DNA of 64,000 nt from Nostoc sp. FACHB-110 (GCF_014697425.1 NZ_JACJRU010000028.1:1-64000); one strand, 5' to 3'. Positions 54,827 to 63,121 are shown, numbered from the stretch's first letter. Translations and numbers: made by a program. Notes: a model not told the origin generated them from the sequence alone.

Positions 54827-55198
54827 ATGTCTATTATCCTCTTACAAGTGCTGCTGATTGGTCTAGCTGCTGGTGTCGCTGGCGGAATGTTTGGCATAGG
54901 TGGTGGTGCAATTATGGTTCCTGCAATGGTACTGTTGATGGGAATGGATCAAAAATTTGCTACTGGCACTTCCCTTGCAGCCCAAATTTTACCGATTGGA
55001 ATTTTAGGCGCAGCAGTTTATTACCGCAGTGGTAACATCAATATTAAATATGCAGTAGTGATTGCAGTTGGTTTATTAGTAGGTAATCTTTTTGGCGCGT
55101 TATTTGCCAATCAGCCATTTATTAGCAGTGAAACAATGAAAAAGCTGTATGGCATCTTTTTATTAATTATCGGTGCTAGATATTTGTTTTTCCGTTAA
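54827..55198 (+). CDS. TSUP-family (TauE/SafE) membrane protein, half-size
   Basis: I start at the ATG at 54827 (124 residues); a longer frame from 54749 overlaps the acetamidase gene and adds a polar leader. The product is hydrophobic with about four membrane segments and the TSUP signature AAGVAGGMFGIGGGAIMVPAM, then QKFATGTSLAAQILPIGILG. Full-length TSUP proteins have two such halves (about 250 residues), so this one would need to act as a homodimer. The family moves anions or organosulfur compounds; the substrate is unknown. Confidence 0.82.
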   Translation: MSIILLQVLLIGLAAGVAGGMFGIGGGAIMVPAMVLLMGMDQKFATGTSLAAQILPIGILGAAVYYRSGNINIKYAVVIAVGLLVGNLFGALFANQPFISSETMKKLYGIFLLIIGARYLFFR

Positions 55199-55383
55199 TT
55201 ATTAATTGCGGTAAGGAAGAGATAGGTTTAAAAGTGTAAGGTGTGAGTCGGAAAAACCCTTACACCCCTAAAACCTTACCCGAATTAGAAAGTCTGAGTT
55301 AATCATAATAACTAACTTATAGCCGTCGAAGCATAGATTAGGAATATGTTGATAGCTAAAACTCCGGAAAATATTGAGTTTAT

Positions 55384-55400
55384 ACTCAGCACTCAGCACT
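55384..55400. repeat. Short CACTCAG STRR
   Basis: Two and a half CACTCAG units lie just after the stop of the leftward alpha/beta hydrolase gene. This is a minimal copy of the STRR family. Confidence 0.7.
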
Positions 55401-55403
55401 TTA

Positions 55404-56288
55404 CTATAAATGGTGTTGTAATAAACCAATCATTACTTCTGGTAATTCTAAATGAGGTAAGACTCCAGCATCAGCGATCGCATAAAATTCTTTAATAGCA
55501 TCAGTATTTAAATTCGCTAGCCTGCGCCCTAATTTGATAGAAGTAAATTGTGCCTTTTCGCCCCAAAAAACGACACTAGGAATAGTTAATTGTTGAATAT
55601 ATAAACTCAAATCAAAATACAAATCACCACGCAAAAATGCTAACGCAGCAAACTTCGCATTTGACTGTTGTGCTGAAGTTAAATAAGCCGCAACCATTTC
55701 TTGAGTAACGCGTTCTGGTTTAGCAAATAAAAAACTTTGTAAAAAATTTCTGACAGCCCATTCATTTTCTGCACCCAACGCATATATTAAACTATCTACT
55801 AAAGGCGTATTAATCACAGACAATGGTAGTCTACGCCCTGCACCTTGACCAAAGTCATCAAATCCAGAAGGACAGACTAAATATAATGATTGGAATAATT
55901 GCGGTTGACTAATAGCTAAACGAATAGTTAACGCCGCCGTCAAAGATGAAGCTACAACTTTGACAGGCTGACGACAAGTTTGAGTAATCAATTCAGCAAT
56001 TGCTGTCAGATAATCTTTAATTTGATAATCACGTACAGGGTGTGCAGAGTCACCCCAACCAATTAAATCAGGGGCTAAAATGCGATAGTTTGGTGCAAAA
56101 GCTGGATACACCTTCGACCATTCATAAGCAGAAGCCCCACCCCCAAAGTTATGCAAAAATATTAGCGGGGGTAAATCTTCATGATCAGCATTCAACCAAG
56201 GTGCAGATGTTTGAGTGTAATAAACCATCGCACCTAAGGAAGTATGAATCACTTTATGCCCAAAGCCAGGAGGTTGAAACTGAAGCAT
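55404..56288 (-). CDS. Alpha/beta hydrolase
   Basis: The 294-residue protein has the alpha/beta hydrolase layout: oxyanion region PPLIFLHNFGGGASAYEW, YRILAPDLIGWGDSAHP, a nucleophile elbow and a C-terminal histidine in DAGVLPHLELPE. The elbow reads VVASSLTAALT, so the usual GxSxG is changed to AxSxT. The acidic position after WGEK is also not the usual Asp. It may still be active, but these changes set it apart from standard esterases and haloalkane dehalogenases. The start codon follows directly after a heptanucleotide repeat. Substrate unknown. Confidence 0.85.
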   Translation of the reverse strand: MLQFQPPGFGHKVIHTSLGAMVYYTQTSAPWLNADHEDLPPLIFLHNFGGGASAYEWSKVYPAFAPNYRILAPDLIGWGDSAHPVRDYQIKDYLTAIAELITQTCRQPVKVVASSLTAALTIRLAISQPQLFQSLYLVCPSGFDDFGQGAGRRLPLSVINTPLVDSLIYALGAENEWAVRNFLQSFLFAKPERVTQEMVAAYLTSAQQSNAKFAALAFLRGDLYFDLSLYIQQLTIPSVVFWGEKAQFTSIKLGRRLANLNTDAIKEFYAIADAGVLPHLELPEVMIGLLQHHL

Positions 56289-56291
56289 AAA

Positions 56292-56326
56292 AAGTATGAA
56301 GTATGAAGTATGAAGTATGAAGTATG
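56292..56326. repeat. Heptanucleotide STRR (AAGTATG) at the hydrolase start
   Basis: Five tandem units begin four bases upstream of the hydrolase start codon on the minus strand and occupy the place of its ribosome binding site. Confidence 0.95.
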
Positions 56327-56402
56327 AAATGAATTATTTAAGTAAAAATTAAAAAGTTTTCTTTTTTACTCCCTATTGCTTATTCCCTATTGCCCACTCC
56401 CT

Positions 56403-56903
56403 TTATTTAGCATTATCCCTAGTAATATGAATTAGCTGATTTAAATTGTCGCCAGCTATTTTATAAGCAGTTCCAAAACCGATAACAAAACGTCCCGCAC
56501 TTGGAGTAAGCTGAAAAATCCGAAAGTCACCTAAGCTTTTAAAGATTTCAATCATTTCTCCAAAACGGTCTTGAAATTGGTCAACAATTTTAAGCCAAGT
56601 GTCCGTATCGCGTTCTATTAAAGTGGCAGTACAATCAAAACTTAAGCGCCGACGGGCAAAAATATTATTACTTTTCGCTTCATCATCAATAAATAAAACA
56701 CTCACACGCGGATTTGCATAAAGATTTTGCGTGTGTGTTGCCAAGTCGCTGATGTAAATGTAAATGTTTTTTGCCTCATCTATGACAAAAGGCGCGTAAC
56801 TACTGTTAGGTATCCCGGCTTGGCTGATAGTGCTAATGATGACACTTTGAAACTCCTGAGGGAAACCTTCATATTCAGCTTGAGCTTTTTCTAGCTGGCT
56901 CAT
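56403..56903 (-). CDS. HugZ-like pyridoxamine 5'-phosphate oxidase family protein
   Basis: The 166-residue protein is a split-barrel flavin or heme-binding fold: SVIISTISQAGIPNSSYAPFV, NIYIYISDLATHTQNL, PRVSVLFIDDE, NIFARRRLSFDC and a C-terminal FGTAYKIAG. These are features of the HugZ branch, some members of which degrade heme. A haem or flavin role is inferred. It stands 114 bp upstream of the hydrolase gene in the same direction, separated by an STRR. Confidence 0.85.
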   Translation of the reverse strand: MSQLEKAQAEYEGFPQEFQSVIISTISQAGIPNSSYAPFVIDEAKNIYIYISDLATHTQNLYANPRVSVLFIDDEAKSNNIFARRRLSFDCTATLIERDTDTWLKIVDQFQDRFGEMIEIFKSLGDFRIFQLTPSAGRFVIGFGTAYKIAGDNLNQLIHITRDNAK

Positions 56904-57049
56904 AAGTAATTTTTTGTATGATTAGCAACTTTCGATTAAGTATTTTAGCTTTTTTGGGCGATCGCTCAAAAAATCAACGAATTACCCTAATTGTAGCCAC
57001 AGCAAAAACCGATATCATGTAACAAGCAGCAAGTAATGAGGACGCAATT

Positions 57050-58534
57050 GTGAATGATCAAAATCGTTCTCGATGGGACTTAGGCAGATTTATCAAAACC
57101 CTGTCTTACTTTGAGGTTATCCCTTTTCTCAACTGCATCCAAAAACTCATTCAAGGTCGTCCCCAAAATCAGCAAGATAGACCTAATGGAGGAAAAAAAG
57201 TGGGTGTAATCTTAGTAGCGGGCGCAACAGGCGGGCTAGGTCAAAAAGTCGTCCAAAAACTCAGACAACGCGGTTATCAAGTACGTGGCTTAGTCCGCGA
57301 TATTGCCAAAGCACGGTCAATTCTTGGGAATGATGTTGACTTAGTAGTAGCAGATATCACCAAACCCGAAACTTTAAATGGCTTAGTCATGGCGAATGTG
57401 CAAGCCGTTATTTGTTGTACAGCAGTGCGTGTCCAACCAGTTGAAGGAGACACAGCCGATAGAGCAAAATACTATCAAGGCATTAAATTTTACCAGCCTG
57501 AAATCGTAGGTGACACTCCGGAAAACGTCGAATACCAAGGTGTCAAAAACTTAGTAGCAGCAGCAGCAAAATATCTCCCCGCCGCTAATGAAAAACTTAT
57601 ATTTGATTTTACCCACCCTTCGACAGAATTAAAAAATATCTGGGGTGCATTAGATGATGTGGTGATGGGTGGTGTCAGTTCTAGTAATATTCAATTAACA
57701 CAAAATACTGCTGTGTTTGCTGGTAATGTTTCCACAGCCAACTCAGGCGGATTTGCATCTGTAAGAACTAAAAATTTTGACCCACCTTTTAATTTATCTG
57801 GCTATACAGGTGTCGAATTACGCGTTAAAGGTGACGGTCAACGTTATAAAATGTTCTTGCGTCCCGATGCAACTTGGGACGGTTTAGGATACAGCTATTC
57901 TTTTGATACTGTAGCAGATACTTGGATCAATATTCGCGTTCCTTTTACAGAATTAACTCCTGTATTTCGCGCCAAAACTGTTAAAGATGCACCATCATTA
58001 AATACTCAGAAAATTAGCTCATTTCAACTCATGTTGAGCAAATTTGAATATGATGGGGCTTTAAATCCCAAATTTACAGCCGGTAATTTTAGTTTGCAAG
58101 TGGAATATATTAAAGCCTATGGTGGTGAGGCTTTACCACAATTTATTCTGGTCAGTTCCGCAGGGGTGACGCGTCCCGGAAGACCAGGGATTAATCTAGA
58201 AGAAGAACCACCCGCAGTCAGACTTAATGACCAATTAGGTGGAATATTAACCTGGAAATTAAAAGGCGAAGATAGTTTAAGAGTCAGTGGTATTCCTTAC
58301 ACAATTATTCGACCTTGCGCGTTAACACAAGAGGCCGGAGGACAAGAATTAATCTTTGACCAAGGTGATAATATTCGCGGCAAAATCAGCCGAGAGGATG
58401 TGGCAGAACTTTGTGTACAAACGTTAGAACAAAGTCAAGCCTATAATGTCACCTTTGAAGTTAAACAAGGGGAAAATCAGGCTAATGTCATTACTTGGCA
58501 ACAACTATTTTCTCAATTGCAACCTGATAAATGA
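57050..58534 (+). CDS. Atypical SDR with inserted CIA30 domain (HCF173-like)
   Basis: The GTG at 57050 follows TGAGGA at a suitable distance (494 residues). Residues about 45-180 are an NAD(P)-binding half with GVILVAGATGGLGQKVVQ. Residues about 182-365 are a CIA30 domain (FDFTHPSTELKNIWGALDD, VVMGGVSSSN, YKMFLRPDATWDGLGYSYSF). Residues about 366-494 resume the SDR fold (FILVSSAGVTRPGRPG, YTIIRPCALT). An SDR split by CIA30 is the architecture of plant HCF173, which promotes psbA mRNA translation. A role in photosystem II assembly or translation is inferred by analogy. The gene downstream overlaps by 4 bp. Confidence 0.85.
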   Translation: MNDQNRSRWDLGRFIKTLSYFEVIPFLNCIQKLIQGRPQNQQDRPNGGKKVGVILVAGATGGLGQKVVQKLRQRGYQVRGLVRDIAKARSILGNDVDLVVADITKPETLNGLVMANVQAVICCTAVRVQPVEGDTADRAKYYQGIKFYQPEIVGDTPENVEYQGVKNLVAAAAKYLPAANEKLIFDFTHPSTELKNIWGALDDVVMGGVSSSNIQLTQNTAVFAGNVSTANSGGFASVRTKNFDPPFNLSGYTGVELRVKGDGQRYKMFLRPDATWDGLGYSYSFDTVADTWINIRVPFTELTPVFRAKTVKDAPSLNTQKISSFQLMLSKFEYDGALNPKFTAGNFSLQVEYIKAYGGEALPQFILVSSAGVTRPGRPGINLEEEPPAVRLNDQLGGILTWKLKGEDSLRVSGIPYTIIRPCALTQEAGGQELIFDQGDNIRGKISREDVAELCVQTLEQSQAYNVTFEVKQGENQANVITWQQLFSQLQPDK

Positions 58535-58884
58535 AAAATATCAAAGTACTAACTCTCGTTGTGGCGTTAGTATTAATTCTTTGGGGTGGTCTGTTTTCTA
58601 ATACGGCATCGTCACAGCAAATTGAATCTCGCCTCAACAACTTAGAAGCAGATGTTAATCGGCTGGAATCACGTTTTAGCCAACTCGAATCTCAACTTGG
58701 CCAAAATCGTCAGCCTTCATCTACAAGAACAACACTAACACCACGACAGTCAAGTGGTAGAGGTAATCTCTCACAATCAGAACGCGATAAAATGTTTGAC
58801 CGATTAGCAACTTTAGTGGTTGAATTAAAGCAACAAGTCAATACCTTAGAGCAGCGCATTGCTAAATTAGAAACACGACGCTGA
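58531..58884 (+). CDS. Exported coiled-coil hypothetical protein
   Basis: The ATG overlaps the stop of the SDR-CIA30 gene (ATGA), so the two are translationally coupled. The 117-residue product has a signal peptide (about 1-28, LTLVVALVLILWGGLF then NTASSQQ), a coiled coil (LNNLEADVNRLESRFSQLE), a Ser/Thr/Arg-rich linker and a second coiled coil near the C-terminus. I do not recognise a family. Confidence 0.7.
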   Translation: MKNIKVLTLVVALVLILWGGLFSNTASSQQIESRLNNLEADVNRLESRFSQLESQLGQNRQPSSTRTTLTPRQSSGRGNLSQSERDKMFDRLATLVVELKQQVNTLEQRIAKLETRR

Positions 58885-58903
58885 TTGCTCAATATTAATT
58901 ATT

Positions 58904-59296
58904 ATGACAGAAAACATTCAAACAACAGCCACTTACGAAGGTGGCTGTCATTGTGGTGCAGTACGCTTTCGAGTCATAGTTGACAAACACAAAGTTGATG
59001 ATTGTAACTGCTCAATATGTAGCAAGAAAGGTTTTTTACATTTAATTGTGCCGCAAGATAGATTTACTTTGCTCAGAGGAGAAGATAAATTAACAACTTA
59101 CAAATTTAATACCGGAGTAGCTCAACACAAATTTTGTAGCGTGTGTGGTATACATTCTTTTTACATTCCTCGCAGTCATCCTGATTGTGTAGATGTCAAT
59201 GTCCGCTGTTTAGATAGTAATGTAATAGGTAATTTTGAAATTGTGCCTTTCGATGGTGCAAATTGGGAAGCCAATATTCACAAGTTGATTAATTAA
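58904..59296 (+). CDS. GFA-family protein (Mss4-like zinc fold)
   Basis: The 130-residue protein has the zinc-binding cysteines of the GFA family: GGCHCGAVRF, DDCNCSICSKKG and KFCSVCGIHSFY. The family is named for glutathione-dependent formaldehyde-activating enzyme, but most members have no proven activity. It is co-directional with the SDR-CIA30 pair, 19 bp after the small exported protein. Confidence 0.9.
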   Translation: MTENIQTTATYEGGCHCGAVRFRVIVDKHKVDDCNCSICSKKGFLHLIVPQDRFTLLRGEDKLTTYKFNTGVAQHKFCSVCGIHSFYIPRSHPDCVDVNVRCLDSNVIGNFEIVPFDGANWEANIHKLIN

Positions 59297-60071
59297 TACT
59301 CATCATCTCCCCGAATTTTTGAAGAAGTCAGGTAGCTGAATTTTCATTTTTTTATTTAACACGAATTTGAAAAATGATTGCCATTTCCCATCCAAAATCA
59401 AAAATCCTAACATTGTGTGAATTTGATGATTTGGACGAAACAGTAACGATTTCAGCTATCTCCAACTTAGGTTACTGAGGCACAACTACCGTGATGATAC
59501 TTTTGTTATCAATCAGGCAAAAATATTTAGAATAGCAGAATTTGATAATTTAGCTCCCTATTTATATACATAGTAAAAATAACTTTTTTATTTACACAAT
59601 AATTTTATTAAAGTCGAAAATTCGTAGAACATTGAGAGAATATAGAAAAATTTGAGGAGATTGTCAACAATCTTTCTCAGTATCTAATTTTTGCTGTTAT
59701 GTTGGAAAAATTTGACCTCATATCCGGGTAATCAAGGATGATGCTGACAATTTGTGCAAAATCTCTGCTTCCTGGAATGGTCTTAATGATAAGTCTTTCG
59801 CCAGATGCGATAGTACTGATAAAGCATTTTTTTAAGAAGAAATGCAAAATATTTATTTTTGTAGAGAAAATACTAAGGAAATCTGAGGAAAATAGAAAAA
59901 CAACAAAAATAGATTGTATAACAGGATGTATAGGAGTGAATTGATATCTATTAGCCTTTTTGATGTTCTGACATAATTCATTAACTGAATAGGATGCTTA
60001 AGTCTGCATCTAAAAATTATTCAGATTATGCCAGTTGATTGGCTTATCGTTTTGAATAAGGGCAAATTTCT
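59297..60071. other. Non-coding region of 775 bp
   Basis: A diverged copy of the CCCCGAATT...GAAGTCGGGG hairpin lies at 59307-59335, followed by a T-rich stretch, and may terminate the GFA gene. A 68-codon frame at 59738-59944 lacks a proper ribosome binding site and protein-like composition. Otherwise I see nothing. Confidence 0.45.
59307..59352 (+). terminator. Probable terminator after the GFA gene (diverged repeat copy)
   Basis: CTCCCCGA (59307-59314) can pair with TCAGGTAG (59328-59335) at six of eight positions. A T-rich run follows, ending in TTTTTTT near 59346-59352. The sequence is a decayed version of the hairpin at 60484-60516. Confidence 0.4.
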
Positions 60072-60446
60072 ATGAATCAACCATATCTTTCTCCTGATGA
60101 TTTCCCCACTCATAGAACAACAATAATTAGTGAAGTATTACTTAGCCAACTAGAAGAAACAATTAAACATCGCTTTTTTTTAGTTTGCGATCGCACAGTC
60201 CGTGTTTTATTATCAAGTTGTCACTGGTATTTCAAAATCAATAGCGGTATTCTCATATTAATCATGGTTTGTCATGATATAGAAAGCTATCAAAATATTA
60301 TGATGACTGTTCCCTATTTAGCTGATAAGTTAAAACGTTTTGCCAATCAAGCTAAAATTAGTATTAGTTCTCCAGTCAACCAAGGTATTCCTTGGGTTAT
60401 TGGTATCAATGATATTTTTCCTGGGGAAGATTCATCTCATATGTAA
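60072..60446 (+). CDS. Hypothetical protein, 124 residues
   Basis: The product begins MNQPYLSPDDFPTHR and has a hydrophobic stretch at about 55-68 (INSGILILIMVCHD) that looks like buried strands rather than a membrane helix. It contains VCDRTVRVLLSSCHWYF and ends near FPGEDSSHM. No motif is recognised. It lies alone before a hairpin that separates it from asnS on the other strand. Confidence 0.55.
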   Translation: MNQPYLSPDDFPTHRTTIISEVLLSQLEETIKHRFFLVCDRTVRVLLSSCHWYFKINSGILILIMVCHDIESYQNIMMTVPYLADKLKRFANQAKISISSPVNQGIPWVIGINDIFPGEDSSHM

Positions 60447-60483
60447 ATCACACATAGCAGTGATAATTTAATTGTCACAATCA

Positions 60484-60516
60484 AGCTCCCCGAATTCTTT
60501 ACGAAGTCGGGGAGCT
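60484..60516. terminator. Bidirectional hairpin between convergent genes
   Basis: AGCTCCCCGA and TCGGGGAGCT are perfect arms with GAAT/ACGAAG in the loop region. It lies between the hypothetical gene and the end of asnS. There is no long T-run on either side. Confidence 0.6.
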
Positions 60517-60538
60517 AAACTTTTGTTGTGATAAAGTT

Positions 60539-61930
60539 TTAAAACTCAGCATTTTGGGGTGTACGCGGAAACGGAATTACATCCCGAATATTGCCCATAC
60601 CCGTCATAAATTGTACAAGTCTTTCAAAACCTAAACCAAAACCCGCGTGAGGTACAGTTCCAAAACGGCGTAAGTCTAAATACCACCACAAATCTTCGGG
60701 TTTCATTCCTTGCGCTATAACTCGACGTTCTAAAACATCTAAACGTTCTTCTCTTTGCGAACCGCCGATAATTTCACCAATTTTTGGCGCAAGAATATCC
60801 ATTGCCCGCACGGTTTTTTCATCATCATTCAACCGCATATAAAATGCTTTAATTTGTGCAGGATAATCTGTGACAATTACAGGCTTTTTAAATAGCTGTT
60901 CTGCCAGATAGCGCTCGTGTTCTGATTGTAAATCTAAACCCCAACTTACAGGATATTCAAATTTAACATCTGCTTTTTCTAACAACTTAACAGCATCTGT
61001 ATAAGTCAGACGTTCAAATTGATTATTAACAATATTTTCGGCTGTGGCTATAACAGTATTATCAATGCGCTCATTGAAAAACTGCATATCTTCTGGGCAT
61101 TTTTCTAACACATAATTAAAAATATGCTTGAGAAATGCCTCGGCTAAATCCATATCACCTTCTAAATCACAAAATGCCATTTCTGGCTCAACCATCCAAA
61201 ATTCTGCGAGGTGGCGAGAGGTGTTAGAATTTTCGGCACGGAAGGTGGGGCCAAAGGTGTAGACGTTAGAAAAAGCCATTGCCATGACTTCTGCTTCTAA
61301 CTGTCCACTAACTGTTAAATATGTGGGTTTAGCGAAAAAGTCTTGCGTATAATCTATAGCTTGGTTGTCAGTGCGGGGAACGTTTTTGAGATCGAAACTA
61401 GTGACACTAAATAATTCACCTGCACCTTCGCAATCACTGGCGGTAATAATGGGAGTGTGTACCCACAAAAAGCCGCGTTCTTGAAAAAATTGGTGAATGG
61501 CTGTAGAACACGCATTTCTGACGCGGAAAACTGCACCAAAGGAATTTGTACGCGATCGCAAATGTCCAATCGTGCGTAAAAATTCAAAAGAGTGGCGTTT
61601 CTTTTGCAAAGGATAAGTTTCGGGATCAGCTTCACCGTAGACTTTCACCGCCTCGGCTTTTAATTCAATACGCTGTCCTTTCCCTTGCGAAGCTACCAGT
61701 ACGCCGTTAACTTCCACCGACGCGCCTGTATTAAGTTTTTTTAAAATTGCCTCGTAGTCTGGCAAATCTTGATTGATGACAACTTGCAAATTCGCTAGTG
61801 ATGAACCGTCGTTGACTTCAATAAAAGCAAAACCTTTTAAGTCACGCTTTGTTCTTACCCAGCCTTGAACCACAAGAGACTCATCCGGTTGACCACTTCG
61901 CAATATTTCTGCAACTCGTCTACTTACCAT
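60539..61930 (-). CDS. asnS: Asparaginyl-tRNA synthetase
   Basis: I start at the ATG at 61930 (463 residues); the TTG three codons earlier is less likely. The N-terminal OB-fold anticodon domain (VVQGWVRTKRDLKGFAFIEV) precedes a class II catalytic core with motif 2 in FRAENSNTSRHLAEFWMVEPE and motif 3 in GFGLGFERLVQFMTGMGNIRDV. The specific phrases mark an asparagine enzyme (AsnRS) rather than aspartate. The length is normal for the bacterial enzyme. Confidence 0.97.
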   Translation of the reverse strand: MVSRRVAEILRSGQPDESLVVQGWVRTKRDLKGFAFIEVNDGSSLANLQVVINQDLPDYEAILKKLNTGASVEVNGVLVASQGKGQRIELKAEAVKVYGEADPETYPLQKKRHSFEFLRTIGHLRSRTNSFGAVFRVRNACSTAIHQFFQERGFLWVHTPIITASDCEGAGELFSVTSFDLKNVPRTDNQAIDYTQDFFAKPTYLTVSGQLEAEVMAMAFSNVYTFGPTFRAENSNTSRHLAEFWMVEPEMAFCDLEGDMDLAEAFLKHIFNYVLEKCPEDMQFFNERIDNTVIATAENIVNNQFERLTYTDAVKLLEKADVKFEYPVSWGLDLQSEHERYLAEQLFKKPVIVTDYPAQIKAFYMRLNDDEKTVRAMDILAPKIGEIIGGSQREERLDVLERRVIAQGMKPEDLWWYLDLRRFGTVPHAGFGLGFERLVQFMTGMGNIRDVIPFPRTPQNAEF

Positions 61931-62019
61931 ATTATGCAATCGATATGACTTCGATATAAGGAATACAACTATTTTATGAATGCTAACAGCTAATTCATTT
62001 CAACATCCAATCATTGAGC

Positions 62020-62388
62020 TTACCCAGCCCAGGATTTTAGTATCCAGCCTATGATAACGCCCATTCCACCGAAGCGGACGATTTGCCAGAAAGGTTTTTT
62101 TAGGCTATGCCAAGAAAATAACCGACTTTCTAAATTGATTTCTAGCAAATCTAATTGTTTTTGAATTTGCTGTAACTCAGCTTTGATTTCTCGTGTTTGA
62201 GGTTTATTGTCTCTTAGCTCTTGCTTTTTTTGTTGCCATTCTGCCTTTTGCTGTTGATCCTGCTTAACTTGAGTGTATCGTTCTTTAATTAAGATGAGCG
62301 ATCGCTCTACTTGGTCTAATTCCTGTTCAAAATCCGGCTCTTGATTTTCTTCTTTAGAAGAATTATGTGATTTTTTAGGCGGCTTCAT
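62020..62388 (-). CDS. Coiled-coil protein with C-terminal membrane segment
   Basis: The 122-residue protein is highly charged and helical (EQELDQVERSLILIKERY, then Gln/Lys/Glu-rich stretches) and ends in a short hydrophobic segment (about 104-120, IVRFGGMGVIIGWILKSW). It looks like a tail-anchored coiled-coil protein. I do not recognise a family. It is upstream of asnS in the same direction and divergent from the DUF6439 gene. Confidence 0.65.
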   Translation of the reverse strand: MKPPKKSHNSSKEENQEPDFEQELDQVERSLILIKERYTQVKQDQQQKAEWQQKKQELRDNKPQTREIKAELQQIQKQLDLLEINLESRLFSWHSLKKPFWQIVRFGGMGVIIGWILKSWAG

Positions 62389-62461
62389 TGACTGGTAGTA
62401 AATTAAGATTAATCTAATGCCAATAGTTAAAAGTTACTAATCAATCCCCAAATTTATCAAT

Positions 62462-62779
62462 ATGGAATCTCTTAATACTCAGAACTCAGCACTCAGCACT
62501 CAGCACTCAGCACTTAGAACTCAGCACTTAGAACTCAGCACTCAAGAACTAGCACAAGTCCTCATGGAAAGACTCACCATCTCTCCTAACGATTGGCATC
62601 GCCTCAAGTCTAACCGCAATTCTCGTGCTAGTGAACAAGTAGCGGCGGCACTGGTATATCTCCTCAAAAATCAACCAGAAGAAGCCCTTCCCCGTTTAGA
62701 ACAAGCTGTAGGCTGGTTAGATAAATCAATATCTGCACCCCCATGTCCGACACATGGACACAACAGACAAGAAAGTTAA
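62462..62779 (+). CDS. DUF6439-like protein with translated STRR at the N-terminus
   Basis: The 105-residue frame begins with an ATG at 62462. The conserved part starts near residue 27 (STQELAQVLMERL) and includes DWHRLKSNRNSRASEQVAAALVYLL and AVGWLDKSISAPPCPTHG, which I recognise as the cyanobacterial DUF6439 pattern. Residues about 6-27 come from a CACTCAG-type repeat (recurring SALSTQH). No ribosome binding site is seen before the ATG. The real start could be the ATG at 62564, but that would cut off the first conserved residues. Function unknown. Confidence 0.7.
   Translation: MESLNTQNSALSTQHSALRTQHLELSTQELAQVLMERLTISPNDWHRLKSNRNSRASEQVAAALVYLLKNQPEEALPRLEQAVGWLDKSISAPPCPTHGHNRQES
62477..62544 (+). 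repeat. STRR (CACTCAG type) within the start of the DUF6439 gene
   Basis: Nine to ten heptamers, some degenerate (CACTTAG, AACTCAG), run from just after the start codon into the conserved domain. The orientation is the one without stop codons. Confidence 0.9.
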
Positions 62780-62902
62780 CTAGTTTTTATTGAGTAAAAT
62801 AGCAGTCCTATTTGGGATATGAACAAACGATACTAGCGAGACAAGGTAGACACGGGAGAGATGTTTGTCAATCATTGAGGATTTCTATAGCATCACAAAT
62901 TG

Positions 62903-62992
62903 ACAGCGTTGTTCATCCCAATGAGGTACATTCATATAGCCTCTAGCCTCTAACCCCTAATAACTTGTACTACACCAACCGGAAAACGCTGT
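62903..62992. mobile_element. Small dispersed inverted-end repeat element, copy B
   Basis: The ends ACAGCGTT (62903-62910) and AACGCTGT (62985-62992) are perfect 8-base inverted repeats. The interior parallels copy A at 30255-30352 throughout. Confidence 0.65.
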
Positions 62993-62995
62993 ATG

Positions 62996-63121
62996 TCTTA
63001 ACGACAGAACTCTGTGTAGTTACGACAGTAACTTGTGTCCTAACGACAGAACTTTGTGTTTTAAGGACACCAGTTGTTGTCCTAATGACAGAACTTTGTG
63101 TTCTAACTACAGAATTGTTTA
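62996..63121. repeat. Six tandem 21-bp repeats upstream of the DUF262 gene
   Basis: Six units of exactly 21 bp run from 62996 with consensus TCCTAACGACAGAACTTTGTG; units 1, 3 and 5 are nearly identical, 2, 4 and 6 are more diverged. Each unit contains an imperfect dyad (ACAGAACTTTGT). The array ends 134 bp before the DUF262 start codon. Confidence 0.9.

Noticed and set aside
59738..59944. A 68-codon frame on the plus strand
   Set aside because: No spaced ribosome binding site, biased Lys/Ile composition, no motif and no partner gene; likely chance.
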